Source: Turritopsis dohrnii (lineage: Eukaryota; Cnidaria; Hydrozoa; Anthoathecata; Oceaniidae). Taken from it: 64,000 nt of DNA. Where the stretch lies: positions 372,001-436,000 of the forward strand of contig BQMF02000255.1 of the NCBI GenBank assembly GCA_027922465.2, in the 5' to 3' direction. Both the position numbers and the translations under genes were made by a program. Shown here in pieces: positions 63,142-64,000 of the stretch (positions within the stretch are counted from its first letter, which is position 1; each line of letters starts with the position of its first letter). Below the pieces are notes generated by a model. It did not search any database, was not told the DNA's origin, and worked only from the letters and a program-made list of their open reading frames with translations.

Positions 63142-64000
63142 CTATAAAATAAAGCTTTCTTGGGAGATAAATCAAATATTGTTTACATAGTACTCAATAT
63201 ATCTTATAGCTATATCAGATGCTACAGGATTCCAAGATGCAAAAATGGCTGTCTCTTAAAATTGCAGCCCTGCAAAATTGATTGAGGGGTTCATGAGATA
63301 ATTGGACCATGATCTCGTTGCATATTTGTGAGCTCTTTGTGGATATTTTTCCTGATTTCAGCAGATGACGCATGGTCAGTAGCTAAGTAACTCAGCTTTA
63401 CCTTTACAATCACTTTTTAAAACTGATCCATAAAAGGAGGCCCAAATTATTAAAACTGTGCTAGTTGATAGCAATAATATGTTATTGCACACTGACAACT
63501 CGAACAATGAGGCACTACGCGGATATTAACATATAAGGCTTAAGTTCTTTCTCCATCCTTTCCATAACTCGATCACATGTACAATTCCCACACATCAATA
63601 TCACTAAATGGCACTTCGGTTACATGTGCTTCTGGCTAAATTAAACCTTTTAAATTCACAAACTTATTCTTGTTAAACATTGCAATGAACTTGATTAAAT
63701 TTGGTCCCAAAGTTTATCACCATCGTAGGAGGTATTTTTCAACGAAAAGGTATTTTTCAACGGAATGCTGACACATAAAATGTCATGATCGTTTTTCATA
63801 ATAAGTCTTGACAATGTTGAAATTTGCGAAGGAGATCTTCGCAAATATCAACATCATCGTTCTATGTACTTCACCGCGTTTCGATTCCTAGTGAAGTGAA
63901 GCGATATTGTTTGTTTTATCTTTTGAAGGCTTTGTAATTTCTTAACAATGTTTTGATTTAAGGCTAGATTTACGGAATCTTTTTTAGTTGCTTCTTGATT
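63142..64000. other. Intergenic to the window end
   Basis: No gene is seen. A small inverted pair, GGTATTTTTCAACG repeated at about 63732 and 63752, and TTTGCGAAGGAGATCTTCGCAAA (a near-perfect palindrome at 63823-63845) are the only structures noted. Confidence 0.35.

Overview
This window looks like an AT-rich invertebrate animal genome. A cnidarian, perhaps a hydrozoan, is my best guess, but that rests on overall feel (compact introns, many decayed DNA transposons and helitron-like elements, TRIM and ankyrin genes) and not on a diagnostic marker. There is no operon structure. Every confident gene is spliced, with GT-AG introns and one GC-AG intron.

Layout. (1) 331-12708 (+): the last 37 exons of the DNA polymerase epsilon catalytic subunit gene (POLE), from catalytic motif C to the C-terminal zinc fingers and stop. 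(2) 14359-18281 (+): a five-exon gene joining a RING finger, two B-boxes, a coiled coil and about five to six ankyrin repeats. (3) 18282-24130: intergenic DNA with a nested repeat (family L, 19093-21236) that carries a 465 bp MITE with perfect inverted ends. (4) 24133-26022: a Tigger/pogo-type element with a broken transposase. (5) 26440-28640: remains of a helitron/Helentron-type protein (N-terminal domain, PIF1-type helicase, endonuclease), cut by a foldback and a 134 bp TA MITE. (6) 28640-33550: mostly empty AT-rich DNA with two small MITEs and one orphan coding-like exon. (7) 33560-35339: a Kolobok-like element with TTAA target duplication, THAP and P2X7-tail-like coding remnants. (8) 36343-36641: a tRNA-derived SINE. 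(9) 38264-47230: a 9 kb head-to-tail array of non-autonomous Helentron-like (HINE-type) elements sitting inside a broken L element. Three members carry tRNA-like (Asn) modules, one carries a solo LTR, and two share a 1210 bp segment differing at one base. (10) 47603-48615 (-): a 5'-truncated LINE reverse transcriptase tail. (11) 49640-54921: an unclassified tandem dimer of about 2.4-2.6 kb units between 76 bp direct repeats. (12) 56953-58406 (+): a five-exon nuclear-type gene resembling C14orf93. (13) 59988-63141 (+): a broken paralogue of gene 2, with a HINE element, itself carrying an 823 bp inverted-repeat element, between two of its exons.

POLE is an ordinary housekeeping gene. The RING/B-box/ankyrin pair resembles an expanding, rapidly changing family. 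Most of the rest is layered transposon insertion, and several insertions can be proved within the window because an empty-site relative is also present.
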